A program made the position numbers and the translations under genes. Of a stretch of DNA of 55,565 nt, positions 20,920-30,124 are shown in pieces (the first letter of the stretch is position 1; each line of letters begins with the position of its first letter). The notes below the pieces were generated by a model that saw only the letters and a list, made by a program, of their open reading frames with translations, did no database searches and had not been told where the DNA came from. The stretch is taken from NCBI GenBank assembly GCA_026987375.1, contig JALSMT010000099.1, positions 1 to 55,565 of the forward strand, written 5' to 3'. The stretch is from Thermaceae bacterium (GTDB lineage: Bacteria > Deinococcota > Deinococci > Deinococcales > Marinithermaceae).

Positions 20920-20928
20920 CTTCTATCC

Positions 20929-20934
20929 AGGATA
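20929..20934 (-). promoter_or_regulatory. -10 box of the Crp/Fnr gene
   Basis: TATCCT ends 9 nt before the ATG at 20919; it lies between the gene and the gyrA terminator. Confidence 0.4.
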
Positions 20935-20952
20935 CAACTTTGCAGTGGCTGC

Positions 20953-20983
20953 CCTAAAAGACGCACGTCGTGCGTCTTTTAGG
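20953..20983. terminator. Terminator of gyrA
   Basis: A perfect 14-bp stem (CCTAAAAGACGCAC and complement) with a 3-nt loop, 11 bp after the gyrA stop. The T-run is inside the outer part of the stem, so it can work in both directions. Confidence 0.8.
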
Positions 20984-20994
20984 CGGCTGCGAAT

Positions 20995-23409
20995 TTAATC
21001 CTGCGGCTTGATGACGAAGGCCGAGGCGATCTCGTCGCCCGCGGCCAGGTTCATTACCTTGACGCCGCTGGTGGGGCGCGAGTACTGCGAGATGCTCCTG
21101 ACGCGGGTGCGAATGGCGAGACCGCCGCGTGAGAGCACCAGCAGGTCTTCGTCGCCGTCTACAGACAAGAGGGCGGTGAGGTGGCCGACCTTGTCGTTCA
21201 GCTTGAAGGTTATTACTCCCTGCCCGCCGCGTTTTTGCAGGGGGTACTCCTCGATCGGCGTCCTCTTACCGTAGCCGTGGCTGCTGATGGCCAGGAGGTC
21301 TCCCTGCCAATTTTTGGCGGCGACGATCAGCGATACCACCTCGTCGCCCTCCCTGAGGCGAATGCCCCGTACTCCCTGGCTGGCGCGGCCGGTGGCGCGA
21401 ACGTCGTCTAGGGCAAAGCGTATCGCCTTGCCGCCGCGGGTGGCCATTACCACGTCGGCGCCGCTGGCGGCTATCTGCACGTCCACCAGGTCGTCGCCCT
21501 CGATCAGGTTTATGGCGATGAGCCCGCTGGCGTTGAGGTTCTGATAGTCGCGGATGGCGGTCTTCTTGACCACGCCCTTGCGGGTGGCGAAGACGAAGTA
21601 GCCCGGGTCGGTAAGGCTGCGCAGTGACAGCAGCGCCTTGACTTCTTCGCCCTCCTCCAGCGGCAAGAAGCCGCGCACGTGTGTGCCGCGGGCGGTGCGC
21701 TGGGCCTCGGGGAGCTCGAAGACCTTCTCGCGGTAGACCTTGCCGTGGCTGGAGAAAAACAGCAGGTCGTCGTGCATTTGCGCCACGAAGACGCGGGTGG
21801 CCTCGTCCTCGTCTTTGGTGCGGCCCGCTTTGGCGCCCATGCCGCCGCGACCCTGGGCGCGGTAGTCTTCCAGCGGGGTGCGCTTGAGGAAGCCGGCGGC
21901 CGTCATGGTGATGACCATGGGCTCGTCTTCTATTAGGTCTTCAGGGTTGAAACCCTCGGCGAACTCGGTCACCAGGGTACGGCGCTCGTCGCCGTATTTT
22001 TCCTTGACGGCTAGCAGCTCGTCTTTGACCACGCCCCAAAGCCGCGATTCGTCGGCCAGGATGGCGCGCAGATATGCTATCGTCTCTTGCAGTTCGCGGT
22101 ATTCGGCCTGTAGTTTTTCGCGCTCGAGCCCGGTAAGCCGCTGCAAGCGCATATCGAGAATGGCTTGCGCTTGTATCTCGCTGAGATCGAACTCCCTGAT
22201 TAGGCCGGCCTTGGCCTCAGCGCCGTCACGCGATGCGCGGATGAGGGCTATGACCTCGTCTAGGTGGTCGAGGGCTATCAGCAGCCCCTCGAGCACGTGG
22301 GCGCGAGCTTCGGCCTTCTTGAGGTCGAAACGGGTGCGCCGCACCACCACCTCGCGCCTGTGCTCCAGGTAGGCGCGCATCATCCCCAGCAGCGAGAGGA
22401 CTTTTGGCTCGCCGCCGACGATGGCCAGCAGATTGATGGTAAAGCTGGTCTGCAGGTTGGTCTGTTTGAAGAGCTGGTTGAGGACTACGTCGGGGTTGGC
22501 GCCCCGCTTCAGCTCGATTACGATACGCATGCCCTGACGGTCCGACTCGTCGCGCAGGCCTGATATGTCGGTAAGCTTCTTGGCGCGCACCAGGCTGGCT
22601 ATCTGGCTGATGAGACTGGACTTATTGACCTGATAGGGAATCTCGGTGACGACCAGCATTCTGCGACCGTTCCTCTCCTCGGTGCGCACCCTGGCGCGCA
22701 GCCTCAAGGAGCCGCGACCGCTCTCGTAGGCTTTCTGCAGGCCGACGCGGTTGAGGCGTCCGCCGGTGGGGAAATCCGGCCCGGGGACGTGCTTCATGAC
22801 CTCTTCGAGGCTGATCTGCGGGTCGTCTATCATCGCCACCAGGGCGTTGATTAACTCGCTGAGATTGTGCGGCGGAATGCTGGTGGCCATACCTACGGCG
22901 ATGCCGGTGGAGCCGTTGGCCAGCAGGTTGGGAAAACCAGCGGGCAGGACCGTAGGTTCTTGCGCCGTGCCGTCGAAGTTTTCGGCGAAGTCGACGGTGT
23001 CTTTGTCTATGTCCCGCAAGAGCTCGAGCGCTATCGGCGAAAGCCGGGCCTCGGTGTAGCGATAGGCGGCGGCGGGGTCGCCGTCTATCGAGCCGAAGTT
23101 TCCCTGCCCGTCAATCAAGGGGTAGCGCAGGTTCCATTCCTGAGCCAGGCGCACCATGGCGTCATACACGGCCTGGTCGCCGTGGGGATGGTACTTTTTT
23201 ATCACCTCGCCAACCACGCCGGCGCTCTTGGAGTGTTTGCGTCCTGGTAAGAGCCCTTCTTGCTGCATGGCGAAGAGTATGCGCCGCTGCACGGGCTTTA
23301 GGCCGTCGCGAACGTCGGGCAAGGCGCGGTTGACAATGACCGACATGGCGTAGTTGATGAAGCTTTGTTTGACCTCTTCGGTAATCTCTACGGGCAATAC
23401 CTGCGACAT
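20995..23409 (-). CDS. gyrA: DNA gyrase subunit A
   Basis: The 804-aa subunit breaks and rejoins DNA; with GyrB it introduces negative supercoils. The catalytic Tyr is in AAAYRYTE (Tyr118). The GyrA box reads QKRGGQG near residue 735, so it is a gyrase rather than ParC. In the quinolone region ([12 protein letters not shown]) Asp83 is kept but the position of E. coli Ser83 is Gln79. The ATG at 23409 is chosen because it gives the normal N-terminus MSQVLPVEI and has AAGGAGG just upstream; an ATG 24 nt earlier has no such site. A terminator-like hairpin lies in the leader. Confidence 0.95.
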   Translation of the reverse strand: MSQVLPVEITEEVKQSFINYAMSVIVNRALPDVRDGLKPVQRRILFAMQQEGLLPGRKHSKSAGVVGEVIKKYHPHGDQAVYDAMVRLAQEWNLRYPLIDGQGNFGSIDGDPAAAYRYTEARLSPIALELLRDIDKDTVDFAENFDGTAQEPTVLPAGFPNLLANGSTGIAVGMATSIPPHNLSELINALVAMIDDPQISLEEVMKHVPGPDFPTGGRLNRVGLQKAYESGRGSLRLRARVRTEERNGRRMLVVTEIPYQVNKSSLISQIASLVRAKKLTDISGLRDESDRQGMRIVIELKRGANPDVVLNQLFKQTNLQTSFTINLLAIVGGEPKVLSLLGMMRAYLEHRREVVVRRTRFDLKKAEARAHVLEGLLIALDHLDEVIALIRASRDGAEAKAGLIREFDLSEIQAQAILDMRLQRLTGLEREKLQAEYRELQETIAYLRAILADESRLWGVVKDELLAVKEKYGDERRTLVTEFAEGFNPEDLIEDEPMVITMTAAGFLKRTPLEDYRAQGRGGMGAKAGRTKDEDEATRVFVAQMHDDLLFFSSHGKVYREKVFELPEAQRTARGTHVRGFLPLEEGEEVKALLSLRSLTDPGYFVFATRKGVVKKTAIRDYQNLNASGLIAINLIEGDDLVDVQIAASGADVVMATRGGKAIRFALDDVRATGRASQGVRGIRLREGDEVVSLIVAAKNWQGDLLAISSHGYGKRTPIEEYPLQKRGGQGVITFKLNDKVGHLTALLSVDGDEDLLVLSRGGLAIRTRVRSISQYSRPTSGVKVMNLAAGDEIASAFVIKPQD

Positions 23410-23434
23410 GTTCCTCCTTCTGGCTATATCCATG

Positions 23435-23468
23435 AAAAGGGCTGCACCTATCGTGGCGCAGCTCTTTT
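23435..23468 (-). promoter_or_regulatory. Terminator-like hairpin in the gyrA leader
   Basis: On the minus strand AAAAGAGCTGCGCC pairs with GGTGCAGCCCTTTT (13 of 14 positions, one of them G-T) around a 6-nt loop. The stem ends in TTTT 25 nt before the gyrA ATG and about 20 nt after a TATAAT box. It could be a leader attenuator, or the terminator of the upstream EVE gene. Confidence 0.55.
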
Positions 23469-23487
23469 ATCGCACGCTCACTTACTC

Positions 23488-23493
23488 ATTATA
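23488..23493 (-). promoter_or_regulatory. -10 box of gyrA
   Basis: A perfect TATAAT, 78 nt before the gyrA ATG and just after the EVE gene stop. No consensus -35 is visible. Confidence 0.55.
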
Positions 23494-23508
23494 ACAGAAG
23501 GGGCGCGG

Positions 23509-23970
23509 CTATTCCTCTTTTTTCGCGAGGGCTAGCAGCTTTTTTGCGACATCATCACTAAGCGGCAGTACGCTTAAGCGGTAACCGCGCTTGAGCAAGG
23601 GGAGCTCTTCTTCAGAAAACAACGAGCGCAGCTGGGGAAGGGAAATATAATTGGGGAACTTTTCCACGAACTCGACCTCGACGGTCTGCCAGCGCGGTTT
23701 CTCGCGGCTGCTTTTGGGGTCGAAGTACCTGCTCTCGGGGTCAAACTGAGTAGGGTCCACTACGTTCTCTTTGCTGATCCTTAGCAGTCCGGCCACGCCG
23801 GGCGGCTTGCAGTTGGAGTGGTAGAAGAAGGCCAGGTCGCCGGCGCGCATTTCCCGCAGGTAGTTGCGGGCCTGGTAGTTACGCACGCCGTCCCAGACCT
23901 CCCTTTTATCGCGGGCCAGGTCGTCAATAGAGTAGGCGCCGGGTTCGGATTTCATCAGCCAGTATCGCAT
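23509..23970 (-). CDS. EVE domain protein
   Basis: The 153-aa protein is a single EVE domain (THYN1-like, PUA-related fold). Typical segments are YWLMKSEPGAYSIDDL at the start, WDGVRNYQARNYLREMRAGDLAFFYHSN, and GVAGLLRI. EVE domains bind modified bases in DNA or RNA, and in bacteria they occur alone or fused to restriction enzymes; this copy is stand-alone, next to glcD and gyrA, with no restriction genes nearby. The ligand is unknown. It is transcribed divergently from glcD across only 35 bp, with TATACT 6 nt before its ATG. Confidence 0.9.
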   Translation of the reverse strand: MRYWLMKSEPGAYSIDDLARDKREVWDGVRNYQARNYLREMRAGDLAFFYHSNCKPPGVAGLLRISKENVVDPTQFDPESRYFDPKSSREKPRWQTVEVEFVEKFPNYISLPQLRSLFSEEELPLLKRGYRLSVLPLSDDVAKKLLALAKKEE

Positions 23971-23976
23971 GACAAG

Positions 23977-23982
23977 AGTATA
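23977..23982 (-). promoter_or_regulatory. -10 box for leaderless EVE gene
   Basis: TATACT ends 6 nt before the EVE ATG; there is no Shine-Dalgarno. It faces away from the glcD -10 box 12 bp to the right. Confidence 0.6.
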
Positions 23983-23994
23983 CCCGTGAGGCGG

Positions 23995-24000
23995 TACAAT
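23995..24000 (+). promoter_or_regulatory. -10 box for leaderless glcD
   Basis: TACAAT ends 5 nt before the glcD ATG. Its -35 region would fall within the 5' end of the EVE gene. Confidence 0.55.
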
Positions 24001-24005
24001 GACGC

Positions 24006-25361
24006 ATGCCCGACTTGCAGCAGCTGGCTCGAAGTATCGGCGAGGACAAGGTTCTTACGGACCTTGCCGACCGCTTACTCTACCGCTATGACGCCATAAC
24101 CAGCGGTGAAGTCCCTATCGCGGTGGTGTTGCCGCAGACGACCGCGGACGTGGCGGCTACGGTCCGTTTCGCGGCGCGGGAAGGCTTGCCGCTATACCCT
24201 CGGGGGGCCGCCAGCGGCCTCAGCGGCGGCTCGGTGCCCACTGAAGAGGGCATAGTCATTTCCTTTACGCGCATGCGCGGCTTGCGAATAGACGAGGTCG
24301 GCCGCATCGCCGAGGTAGAACCGGGCGTAATCACTCTAGAGGTCAGCGAAGCGGCGGCGGTCTACGGCCTCTACTTTCCGCCTGACCCCGCCAGCTATAA
24401 ACAAAGCACCATCGGCGGCAATCTGGCGGAAAACGCCGGCGGCCCGCAGTGCTTCAAAAAGGGTGTAACCGGGGACTACGTAGAGGCCGTAGAGTGGGTG
24501 GACTACCGCGGGGATGTTCATACGAGCAGCCGCAGGGCCTACGACCTGCCCGGTCTGCTGATAGGCTCCGAGGGCACCCTGGGGTTGATAACCAAGGCCT
24601 GGTTGCGCCTCCAGAAGAAGCCAAAGCACGTGCGTACTCTGATGGCGCACTTCGCAGACGTCGCCGCCGCGGCGCGGGCGGTGGCCGCCGCGGTGGCGCA
24701 GGGGGTGGTGGCCGCCAAGCTGGAGTTCATGGACAACGCCTGCATAAATGCGGTAGAAGACGCCTTTTCGCTAGGGTTGCCGCGGCAGGCGGGCGCTTTG
24801 CTGCTCGTCGATACCGACGGCGACGACCTGGAAATCGTAGAAGAGGAGCTGTCGCTGGTCGCAGCGGCCTGTAGCGCCAACGGCGGCAGCGTCAGGCGCG
24901 CCGCCGATGAGGCTGAAGCACAACGCTTGTGGCGGGCGCGCCGCTCGATCAGCCCCGCGCTGGGGCGTATAAACCCCTTTCGTATGAACGAGGACATCGT
25001 GGTGCCACGCAGTCGGCTGGCCGCGGTGGTAAGCGAAATCCGCGACCTGGGCGAAGCCTACCAATTGCCGCTGGTGCAGTTCGGCCATATCGGTGACGGC
25101 AACCTACACCCCAACATTCTCTACGACAAAAATACTCCAATGAAGCGCGTACACGAGCTGGCCCAGGAGATAGCGCGCGTAGCTCTTAGACACGGCGGCG
25201 TGCTTTCGGGCGAGCACGGCATAGGTCTGATGAAGCGCCCCTTTCTCGAAGAGGCCCTGGGAAGCGCCGGTTTGCGAGTAATAGCAGACGCCAAGAGGGA
25301 GTTCGATCCTATAAACATATTCAACCCAGGAAAGATACTTCCTGATAATTATCCGTTATAA
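24006..25361 (+). CDS. glcD: FAD-linked oxidase, glycolate oxidase subunit GlcD-like
   Basis: The 451-aa flavoprotein has a PCMH-type FAD-binding domain (residues about 35-215, with [18 protein letters not shown] and [13 protein letters not shown]) and a C-terminal FAD-oxidase domain with [11 protein letters not shown] and [13 protein letters not shown], whose histidines bind a metal in the D-2-hydroxyacid dehydrogenase group. It oxidises glycolate, D-lactate or a related 2-hydroxyacid. glcE and glcF are not adjacent, so it may be a single-subunit D-lactate dehydrogenase-type enzyme or depend on unlinked partners. Confidence 0.9.
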   Translation: MPDLQQLARSIGEDKVLTDLADRLLYRYDAITSGEVPIAVVLPQTTADVAATVRFAAREGLPLYPRGAASGLSGGSVPTEEGIVISFTRMRGLRIDEVGRIAEVEPGVITLEVSEAAAVYGLYFPPDPASYKQSTIGGNLAENAGGPQCFKKGVTGDYVEAVEWVDYRGDVHTSSRRAYDLPGLLIGSEGTLGLITKAWLRLQKKPKHVRTLMAHFADVAAAARAVAAAVAQGVVAAKLEFMDNACINAVEDAFSLGLPRQAGALLLVDTDGDDLEIVEEELSLVAAACSANGGSVRRAADEAEAQRLWRARRSISPALGRINPFRMNEDIVVPRSRLAAVVSEIRDLGEAYQLPLVQFGHIGDGNLHPNILYDKNTPMKRVHELAQEIARVALRHGGVLSGEHGIGLMKRPFLEEALGSAGLRVIADAKREFDPINIFNPGKILPDNYPL

Positions 25362-25362
25362 T
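25357..25362 (+). promoter_or_regulatory. -10 box at the end of glcD
   Basis: TATAAT overlaps the glcD stop codon, 31 nt before the start of the small hypothetical gene. No good -35 is seen. Confidence 0.4.
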
Positions 25363-25393
25363 CGCTATAAGCTCATCTTGGGGAGGGAATTGC

Positions 25394-25729
25394 TTGAGTG
25401 TTAAACGACCAGTAAGCGAAGAAGACCAGCATTCATGGAGAATATACGCCCCCCTGCAGACCAAGTCCGGTTTGCTGCTGGTGGAGTGGCGCTATAAGCC
25501 GCGGGGCTACCGCCTTGGCGGCGAAGACGGAGTGATAATGCGCGCAGCCGGGCTCGAGCGCCTCATCAAGGTGCTGGCCAGTAAAGAACCGTGGTCTCCG
25601 GGGCCAATGACCTGGAACCCGCCGGTGCTGCTGATTGGCGATCGCGCTTTCAATATTGGCAAACGCGGCCACCTGATAGTTGCGCGCACGCTCAACCAAA
25701 TGCTGATGGACGTCGAAGCCCTCGATTAG
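25394..25729 (+). CDS. Conserved-looking small protein, unknown function
   Basis: A 111-aa soluble protein starting at TTG with GGGAGG 7 nt upstream. It is rich in Trp, Gly and Arg, with segments WRIYAPLQTKSGLLLVEWRYKPRGYRLGG region (positions 15-43) and ERLIKVLASKEPWSPGPMTW. No metal-binding or catalytic motif is visible and I do not recognise the family. Its stop codon shares bases with the convergent suhB stop (TTAG). Confidence 0.7.
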   Translation: MSVKRPVSEEDQHSWRIYAPLQTKSGLLLVEWRYKPRGYRLGGEDGVIMRAAGLERLIKVLASKEPWSPGPMTWNPPVLLIGDRAFNIGKRGHLIVARTLNQMLMDVEALD

Positions 25730-26493
25730 CCGAGGAGGGTTTGCATCAATTCGTCGTGTATTAAGCCGTTGCTGGCGACGATGTAGCGGTTGCCCAGCTC
25801 GTAAGGCTCCTTTTCCATGCCGGTCACCATGGCTCCGGCTTCGTAGAGAACTACGAGCGCGCCAGCAACGTCCCAGGGCTTGAGCTTGACCTCCCAGAAG
25901 CCGTCAAGGCGCCCCGCCGCCACGTAGCAGAGATCGAGGGCGGCGGCCCCGGGGCGGCGTACGGTCAGACCCCTTTTCAGGGCGTTTTCAAAGTAGACCA
26001 TGTTTTCGCGGTCTTTGTTGATGTCATAGGGGAAACCCGTGGCCAGCAGGCTGTTAATAAGTTTATTGGTGGCGCTGACGCGTATCGGACGGCCGTTTAG
26101 GAACGCCCCTCTATCACGTACGGCCCAGAACAGCTCATCGCGGGTAGAGTCCAAAACTACCCCCAAGCGTAGCTCACCCTTGACTTCCAGGGCGATAGAG
26201 ACGGCGAAAAAGGGGAATCCGTGCGCAAAGTTTACGGTACCGTCAATAGGGTCTACTATCCAGCGGTACTCCGCTTCCTTTTCCTGCCCGCCTTCCTCGC
26301 CCAGAAACGCGTGCTGAGGATGACGGGAAAGCAGGTAGTCCTTTATGGCTCTTTCCGTCTCCTTATCGGCCTGGGTAACTAGGTCGGTCGGCCCCGTTTT
26401 GGTGCCTACTTCAAAGCCCTTTTCTTGGTAGTAGAGGTGGATGCCGCGGGCCAGCCTGGCGGCGGCTATGGCGTCGTCGAGTAGGGTTTCCAT
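25726..26493 (-). CDS. suhB: Inositol monophosphatase family protein
   Basis: The 255-aa enzyme has the metal-dependent phosphatase motifs FLGEEGG (near 68), WIVDPIDGTVNFAHGFPFF (near 85) and the C-terminal KPWDVAGALVVLYEAG (near 200). Members hydrolyse myo-inositol-1-phosphate, fructose-1,6-bisphosphate, NADP or 3'-phosphoadenosine phosphate; sequence alone does not decide. A TAGTCT box 6 nt before the ATG includes the TAG stop of prmC, suggesting its own leaderless promoter. It ends convergently with the small gene on its left, sharing bases of the stop codons. Confidence 0.9.
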   Translation of the reverse strand: METLLDDAIAAARLARGIHLYYQEKGFEVGTKTGPTDLVTQADKETERAIKDYLLSRHPQHAFLGEEGGQEKEAEYRWIVDPIDGTVNFAHGFPFFAVSIALEVKGELRLGVVLDSTRDELFWAVRDRGAFLNGRPIRVSATNKLINSLLATGFPYDINKDRENMVYFENALKRGLTVRRPGAAALDLCYVAAGRLDGFWEVKLKPWDVAGALVVLYEAGAMVTGMEKEPYELGNRYIVASNGLIHDELMQTLLG

Positions 26494-26499
26494 ACCTAC

Positions 26500-26505
26500 A
26501 GACTA
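26500..26505 (-). promoter_or_regulatory. -10 box for leaderless suhB, overlapping the prmC stop
   Basis: TAGTCT ends 6 nt before the suhB ATG; its first three bases are the TAG stop of prmC. No Shine-Dalgarno is present. Confidence 0.45.
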
Positions 26506-27336
26506 CCCCTTACGGGCGATGACGAAGCGTCGTCTGCGGGCCAGGTCCTCGTTAATCTTGACGCTCTGGAAGCCCAGCCGTTGCGCCTGCTGCGCAAAAA
26601 TATCGACGTTGCCGGGGTCGAGCTCCAGCAGCAGCAGGCCCCCGCTATTCAGGGACGAAGAGGCCTCTCGCGCCAGCGGCAGGGCTACGGCGAGGCCGTC
26701 TTTGCCCGCGTATAGCGCCGAGTCGCTTTCCCAAGCCAGCTCCGGCGGAGCGCTCTTCCGGTAATCGTCGGGGAGGTAGGGGGGGTTGGAGACGACCGCG
26801 TCGAGATTTTCGAGCCCTGCTAAATAGGCTCCGGCGACTACGGTCACGTCGAGCCCCAATTCGCGGGCGTTGTGACGGCAAAGGTCGAGGGCCGCGGGGT
26901 CGGGATCGCCAGCCCATACCTCGAGGTCCGGTCTGACCTTCTTTATCGCCAGAGCTATGGCGCCGCCGCCACAGCCGGCGTCAAAAATACGGCCCCCCGC
27001 GGGAAGGTTTTGCAGCTCCGACAGCGCCAGCTCGACCAGCATTTCCGTTTCCGGACGAGGTATCAGTACGCCCGCGGAAACGGCCAGCTCCAACCCGTAG
27101 AAATTCGTCCTGCCGGTGATCAGCTGCAAAGGCTCGCCTTTGATTCTGCGTTCCAAAGCCTCCTCGAGGCGGCGTAAGCAGCGCGGCCGCGCTTTTTCTC
27201 TGAGGGCCGCCCAAAACTCGGCGCCCGCCAGAGAGCAAGCCCACTGCAATAGCAGTCGCGACTCAGCCAGGGGGCTGACAATGCCCGCCCTGGAGAGGCG
27301 GGCATTGCTAAGTTTGAGACATTCCAGGAGCGTCAT
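26503..27336 (-). CDS. prmC: Release factor glutamine methyltransferase
   Basis: The 277-aa enzyme methylates the Gln of the GGQ motif in RF1 and RF2, tuning termination. It has an N-terminal helical domain (1-75), the SAM-binding loop DAGCGGGAIALAI near 120 and the catalytic NPPYLP near 187, which binds the substrate Gln. It overlaps the jag stop by 4 bp and so is the last gene of the rpmH-rnpA-yidD-yidC-jag run. The usual neighbour prfA is absent. Confidence 0.93.
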   Translation of the reverse strand: MTLLECLKLSNARLSRAGIVSPLAESRLLLQWACSLAGAEFWAALREKARPRCLRRLEEALERRIKGEPLQLITGRTNFYGLELAVSAGVLIPRPETEMLVELALSELQNLPAGGRIFDAGCGGGAIALAIKKVRPDLEVWAGDPDPAALDLCRHNARELGLDVTVVAGAYLAGLENLDAVVSNPPYLPDDYRKSAPPELAWESDSALYAGKDGLAVALPLAREASSSLNSGGLLLLELDPGNVDIFAQQAQRLGFQSVKINEDLARRRRFVIARKG

Positions 27337-27950
27337 TCTTGTTGTTCGTTGACCTCTTCATCGCCCGTCGTTTCCTGCGGCGGCTCGGTGCGCGGATAGA
27401 CGACGACGTGCCGTTCGGCTCCCTGCCCCAGCGAGTGGGTGGTGACGTGAGGATGGTCTTTAAGGGTCATGTGGATGATGCGGCGCTCGGCGGGGTGCAT
27501 GGGGGGCATTTCCAGCGCCTCACCGCTGGCGGCCACCACGTCGGCGGCTTCGAGGGCGCGCTTGCGCGCCCTTTCCTCCTGGCGCTTGCGGTATCCGGCG
27601 GCGTCCAGGTTTACCCGGTATTTGGGGCCGAAGTGCTTGGAAACGACGGCGTTGACGATTACCTCCAGGGCTTTAAGGGTGCGGCCCTCACGTCCGATGA
27701 TGCGCCCGCCGTCGCCGCCGATAATCTCAACGTGAATGCGCTCGTCTTCCTGGCGGGTGTCTATGGAGTAGCCAGGATCGAGATAAAGCAAGAGCCCGAC
27801 GAGGAAGTGCTCTACCACCTCAATGGGGTTTTCGGGGCTGGCCGGCGCCTCTTCCATTCCCTTTTCCGCCAGGACCGGGTCAGGCGCGGACTCGCCTTCG
27901 TGGATGCCCAAACCGTCTAAAAGATCGTCAAGGTTCTTTTTCTCTTCCAT
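27333..27950 (-). CDS. jag: RNA-binding protein Jag/KhpB (KH-R3H)
   Basis: The 205-aa protein has a KH-type segment (GGDGGRIIGREGRTLKALEVI near 75-95) and a C-terminal R3H domain (PAERRIIHMTLKDHPHVTTHSLG near 153-175, with the R-x3-H core). Jag/KhpB binds RNA and is linked to cell division and envelope growth. The N-terminal Jag_N domain is replaced by an acidic 45-residue segment. It sits 6 nt after yidC, as in many bacteria, with AAGGAG between. Confidence 0.9.
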   Translation of the reverse strand: MEEKKNLDDLLDGLGIHEGESAPDPVLAEKGMEEAPASPENPIEVVEHFLVGLLLYLDPGYSIDTRQEDERIHVEIIGGDGGRIIGREGRTLKALEVIVNAVVSKHFGPKYRVNLDAAGYRKRQEERARKRALEAADVVAASGEALEMPPMHPAERRIIHMTLKDHPHVTTHSLGQGAERHVVVYPRTEPPQETTGDEEVNEQQE

Positions 27951-27956
27951 GTCTCC

Positions 27957-29306
27957 TTATCCCTGTGCCCCTGGGGCTCCCCCCAGTTGCTTATTAATAG
28001 ACCATTGCTGGAACAAGCCTATCAGAGTCGAGAATACCCAGTAAAGAGTCACTCCAGCAGGAAACTTGAGAACCAGGAAAATGAAGATTAGATTCATCAT
28101 TATTCCCTGGCGCATCGAGTCTTTGTTGCCGTGAGACATCAGCATCGTTTGCGCCAGCATGACCAGCACGTAGAGTACCGGCAGGATGAAATAGGGGTCG
28201 GGCAGCGACAGGTCCGGCAGCCATAAAAAACCCTGGTCAAACTCGTAGTTGGCGATTACGCGCCACATCATGAAGAGGATGGGCATCTGGATGAACATTG
28301 GCAGACAGCCGGCGGCGGGGTTTATGTTGTGCTCCCGGTAGAGGTTCATCGTTGCTTCGTTCTTTTTTTCCGGGTCGTCTTTGTATTTGCGGTTAATCTC
28401 GTCCATGAGGGGTTTTATCTTGTTCATCTCCGCCATGGACTTAAACTGCTGGTGCATTAGCGGCCACAGTAAGAGCCTGACGAAGATCGTCAGCAGCAAG
28501 ATAGCCAGCCCCCAGTTGCGGGTGTACTTGTAGGCTTGCTCCATCAGGTAGAGCAGGCCCAGCGAGAGCTTGCCCCAGATATTGGGCTTAAAGAGTCCGG
28601 GCAAGTCCAGCAGTTTTTCGACGTGCAGTCGAACCAGTTCGTTGAGGCCGCCGTAAACCTCTAGGGTCTGCTTGCCCGCCGGCAGGTCAATGGTGGCGGT
28701 GGCGCCGGCGCCGTTCAGATCGAGCCTGCTCGCTAGCGGCTTTTCGCCCTTGAGGATGAAGGTATAGCCCTTGGTAGGGCGGGTCTGCATCGCGATGTAG
28801 ACGGCGTCGCCAGAGCCCGCGGGAATGGGGCTGTCGCTGCCGGTCAAGAGGAGTTTGGTCAGCGGCTTATCGGTGCGGTTTATGCCGCTCCAGACCAGCT
28901 GGGCGCCGCTGGGGCTGCTGATTTCCAGCCTGACGGTGTAGCTGCGCGGATTGATCAAGTATCGCAGGGTGGTGCCGCCGTCCGAAAACTCGGCTAGCAG
29001 GTACTTGCCGTCTTTTTCAAACTTAGAGCTGGCGGCTTTGAAGCCGCTGATGCTCCCGGGAAGCGGCAGGCCGGGTTTTACGATGTTGGGCGCGCGTTTG
29101 TAGTTGCCCTTGAAGTTCTGGCCCTTGATCTGCTTGACGTACCAGCCGACCACCTGACCCTGCTCGTTAAGGGCGATGTCGCCCAGGTTGGTTACGGCGA
29201 CGTGCTCGAGTTTGCCGTCGCCGTCGACGTCTATCTGCGACCAGGTTGGTTTTAGGGCTAGGGCAGGGGACAATAAAAGGATTATAAGCAGAAGGAGACG
29301 CTTCAT
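27957..29306 (-). CDS. yidC: Membrane protein insertase YidC
   Basis: The 449-aa insertase has a signal/first helix (1-17), a periplasmic beta-rich domain (about 20-225) and the conserved Oxa1 core of five helices (about 240-435, including [19 protein letters not shown] with the groove Arg, and [19 protein letters not shown]). It inserts and folds inner-membrane proteins, alone or with Sec. The long periplasmic domain is of the Gram-negative type. GGAGG precedes the ATG, which overlaps the yidD stop by 4 bp. Confidence 0.95.
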   Translation of the reverse strand: MKRLLLLIILLLSPALALKPTWSQIDVDGDGKLEHVAVTNLGDIALNEQGQVVGWYVKQIKGQNFKGNYKRAPNIVKPGLPLPGSISGFKAASSKFEKDGKYLLAEFSDGGTTLRYLINPRSYTVRLEISSPSGAQLVWSGINRTDKPLTKLLLTGSDSPIPAGSGDAVYIAMQTRPTKGYTFILKGEKPLASRLDLNGAGATATIDLPAGKQTLEVYGGLNELVRLHVEKLLDLPGLFKPNIWGKLSLGLLYLMEQAYKYTRNWGLAILLLTIFVRLLLWPLMHQQFKSMAEMNKIKPLMDEINRKYKDDPEKKNEATMNLYREHNINPAAGCLPMFIQMPILFMMWRVIANYEFDQGFLWLPDLSLPDPYFILPVLYVLVMLAQTMLMSHGNKDSMRQGIMMNLIFIFLVLKFPAGVTLYWVFSTLIGLFQQWSINKQLGGAPGAQG

Positions 29307-29572
29307 TTTTCCTCCGAGGGAAGACCGCTGAAAAATCCGCCCTTGGCGACAGTAATTTTCTTAGGCGGCACCGGGTCTACGCCGCCCGGGTTGAGCGGAT
29401 GACAGCGCAAAATACGCCTTGTGGCGAGGTAGCCGCCGTACAACACGCCGTGCACCTGCAAGGCCTCGGCGGCGTAATGAGAACAGGTCGGATAAAAACG
29501 GCAGGTGTGCGGTTTATAGGGCGATATGAACCGCTGATAAAGTCGAATTAGGGCTATTAGAAACCGTGACAT
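29303..29572 (-). CDS. yidD: Membrane protein insertion efficiency factor YidD
   Basis: The 89-aa protein shows the YidD motif [14 protein letters not shown] with Cys, and [17 protein letters not shown], almost the whole family signature. It is thought to help YidC and to act at the inner face of the membrane. GTG (29575) and ATG (29572) are both possible; ATG is preferred because TAGAAT ends 8 nt before it, matching the other leaderless genes. The order rnpA-yidD-yidC is standard. Confidence 0.92.
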   Translation of the reverse strand: MSRFLIALIRLYQRFISPYKPHTCRFYPTCSHYAAEALQVHGVLYGGYLATRRILRCHPLNPGGVDPVPPKKITVAKGGFFSGLPSEEK

Positions 29573-29580
29573 CACGTTTG

Positions 29581-29586
29581 ATTCTA
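29581..29586 (-). promoter_or_regulatory. -10 box of yidD
   Basis: TAGAAT ends 8 nt before the yidD ATG and lies just after the rnpA stop, suggesting a second, leaderless transcript for yidD-yidC-jag-prmC. Confidence 0.45.
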
Positions 29587-29590
29587 CATG

Positions 29591-30100
29591 CTATTTCTCG
29601 CCGGCGCTTTGCGAGCCGCCCGAAGGCCTTTCTCCGTTGATGCCGCTGTTTGCTAGAGCCTGGGCGAGGTCTCTTGCGAGCTCGCGGTAGCTCGCCGCCG
29701 CTGCCTGCGGGCGGGCGATGACCATGAGGTCGCATGAAGGCAGGTGGGTTTTGCGGAGTAGCTCGCGCAATCTTCTCCTGACGCGGTTGCGAACAACGGC
29801 GTTGCCGACTTTTTTCGAAACGACTATGCCCACCCTCACCTCAGAGCGACGGGTAGGCAGCCAGCGCAGAGACAGAGTTTTACCGCGACCGACTCGCCCT
29901 CTGCGCAGCCTTCTAAAAGCGGCGTCGGTCTTGAGCGAGGTCAGACGGTTAGCCGCTTGCGCCCCTTGCGACGGCGACGGGCGAGAACCTTTTGGCCGCC
30001 CGGCGTGCTCATGCGAGTGCGAAACCCGTGTGTCTTGGCGCGTTTGCGACGATTGGGTTGCCAAGTGCGCTTCATGTATATCCTCCCCTTTGCGTTTCAC
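29591..30100 (-). CDS. rnpA: RNase P protein component with N-terminal extension, overlapping rpmH
   Basis: RnpA is the protein cofactor of RNase P, which matures tRNA 5' ends. The conserved part (residues about 54-150) has [45 protein letters not shown] and LMVIARPQA. The frame stays open through the whole rpmH gene, reading it in another frame, as reported for Thermus. Bounded by an in-frame TAA about 28 nt upstream, possible starts are GTG 30100 (with GAGGGGG before it), ATA 30079 (exactly 4 nt before the rpmH ATG, where Thermus has ATG), or CTG 29944, which overlaps the rpmH stop and would give a normal 117-aa RnpA. The longest form is reported. Extension residues are hydrophilic and Ser/Gln/Arg-rich. 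Confidence 0.9.
   Translation of the reverse strand: MKRKGEDIHEAHLATQSSQTRQDTRVSHSHEHAGRPKGSRPSPSQGAQAANRLTSLKTDAAFRRLRRGRVGRGKTLSLRWLPTRRSEVRVGIVVSKKVGNAVVRNRVRRRLRELLRKTHLPSCDLMVIARPQAAAASYRELARDLAQALANSGINGERPSGGSQSAGEK
29941..30075 (-). CDS. rpmH: 50S ribosomal protein L34
   Basis: A 44-aa protein starting [18 protein letters not shown] and ending RKGRKRLTV, clearly L34 of the large ribosomal subunit. It is read from ATG 30075, with GGGGAGG 7 nt before it, and lies completely inside the rnpA frame, shifted by one base. Its TGA overlaps an in-frame CTG of rnpA. A promoter with -10 TAAACT lies about 50 nt upstream. dnaA is not next to it, so the replication origin is elsewhere. Confidence 0.97.
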   Translation of the reverse strand: MKRTWQPNRRKRAKTHGFRTRMSTPGGQKVLARRRRKGRKRLTV

Positions 30101-30124
30101 GGCGTCCCCCTCGGGGGCCGAAAC

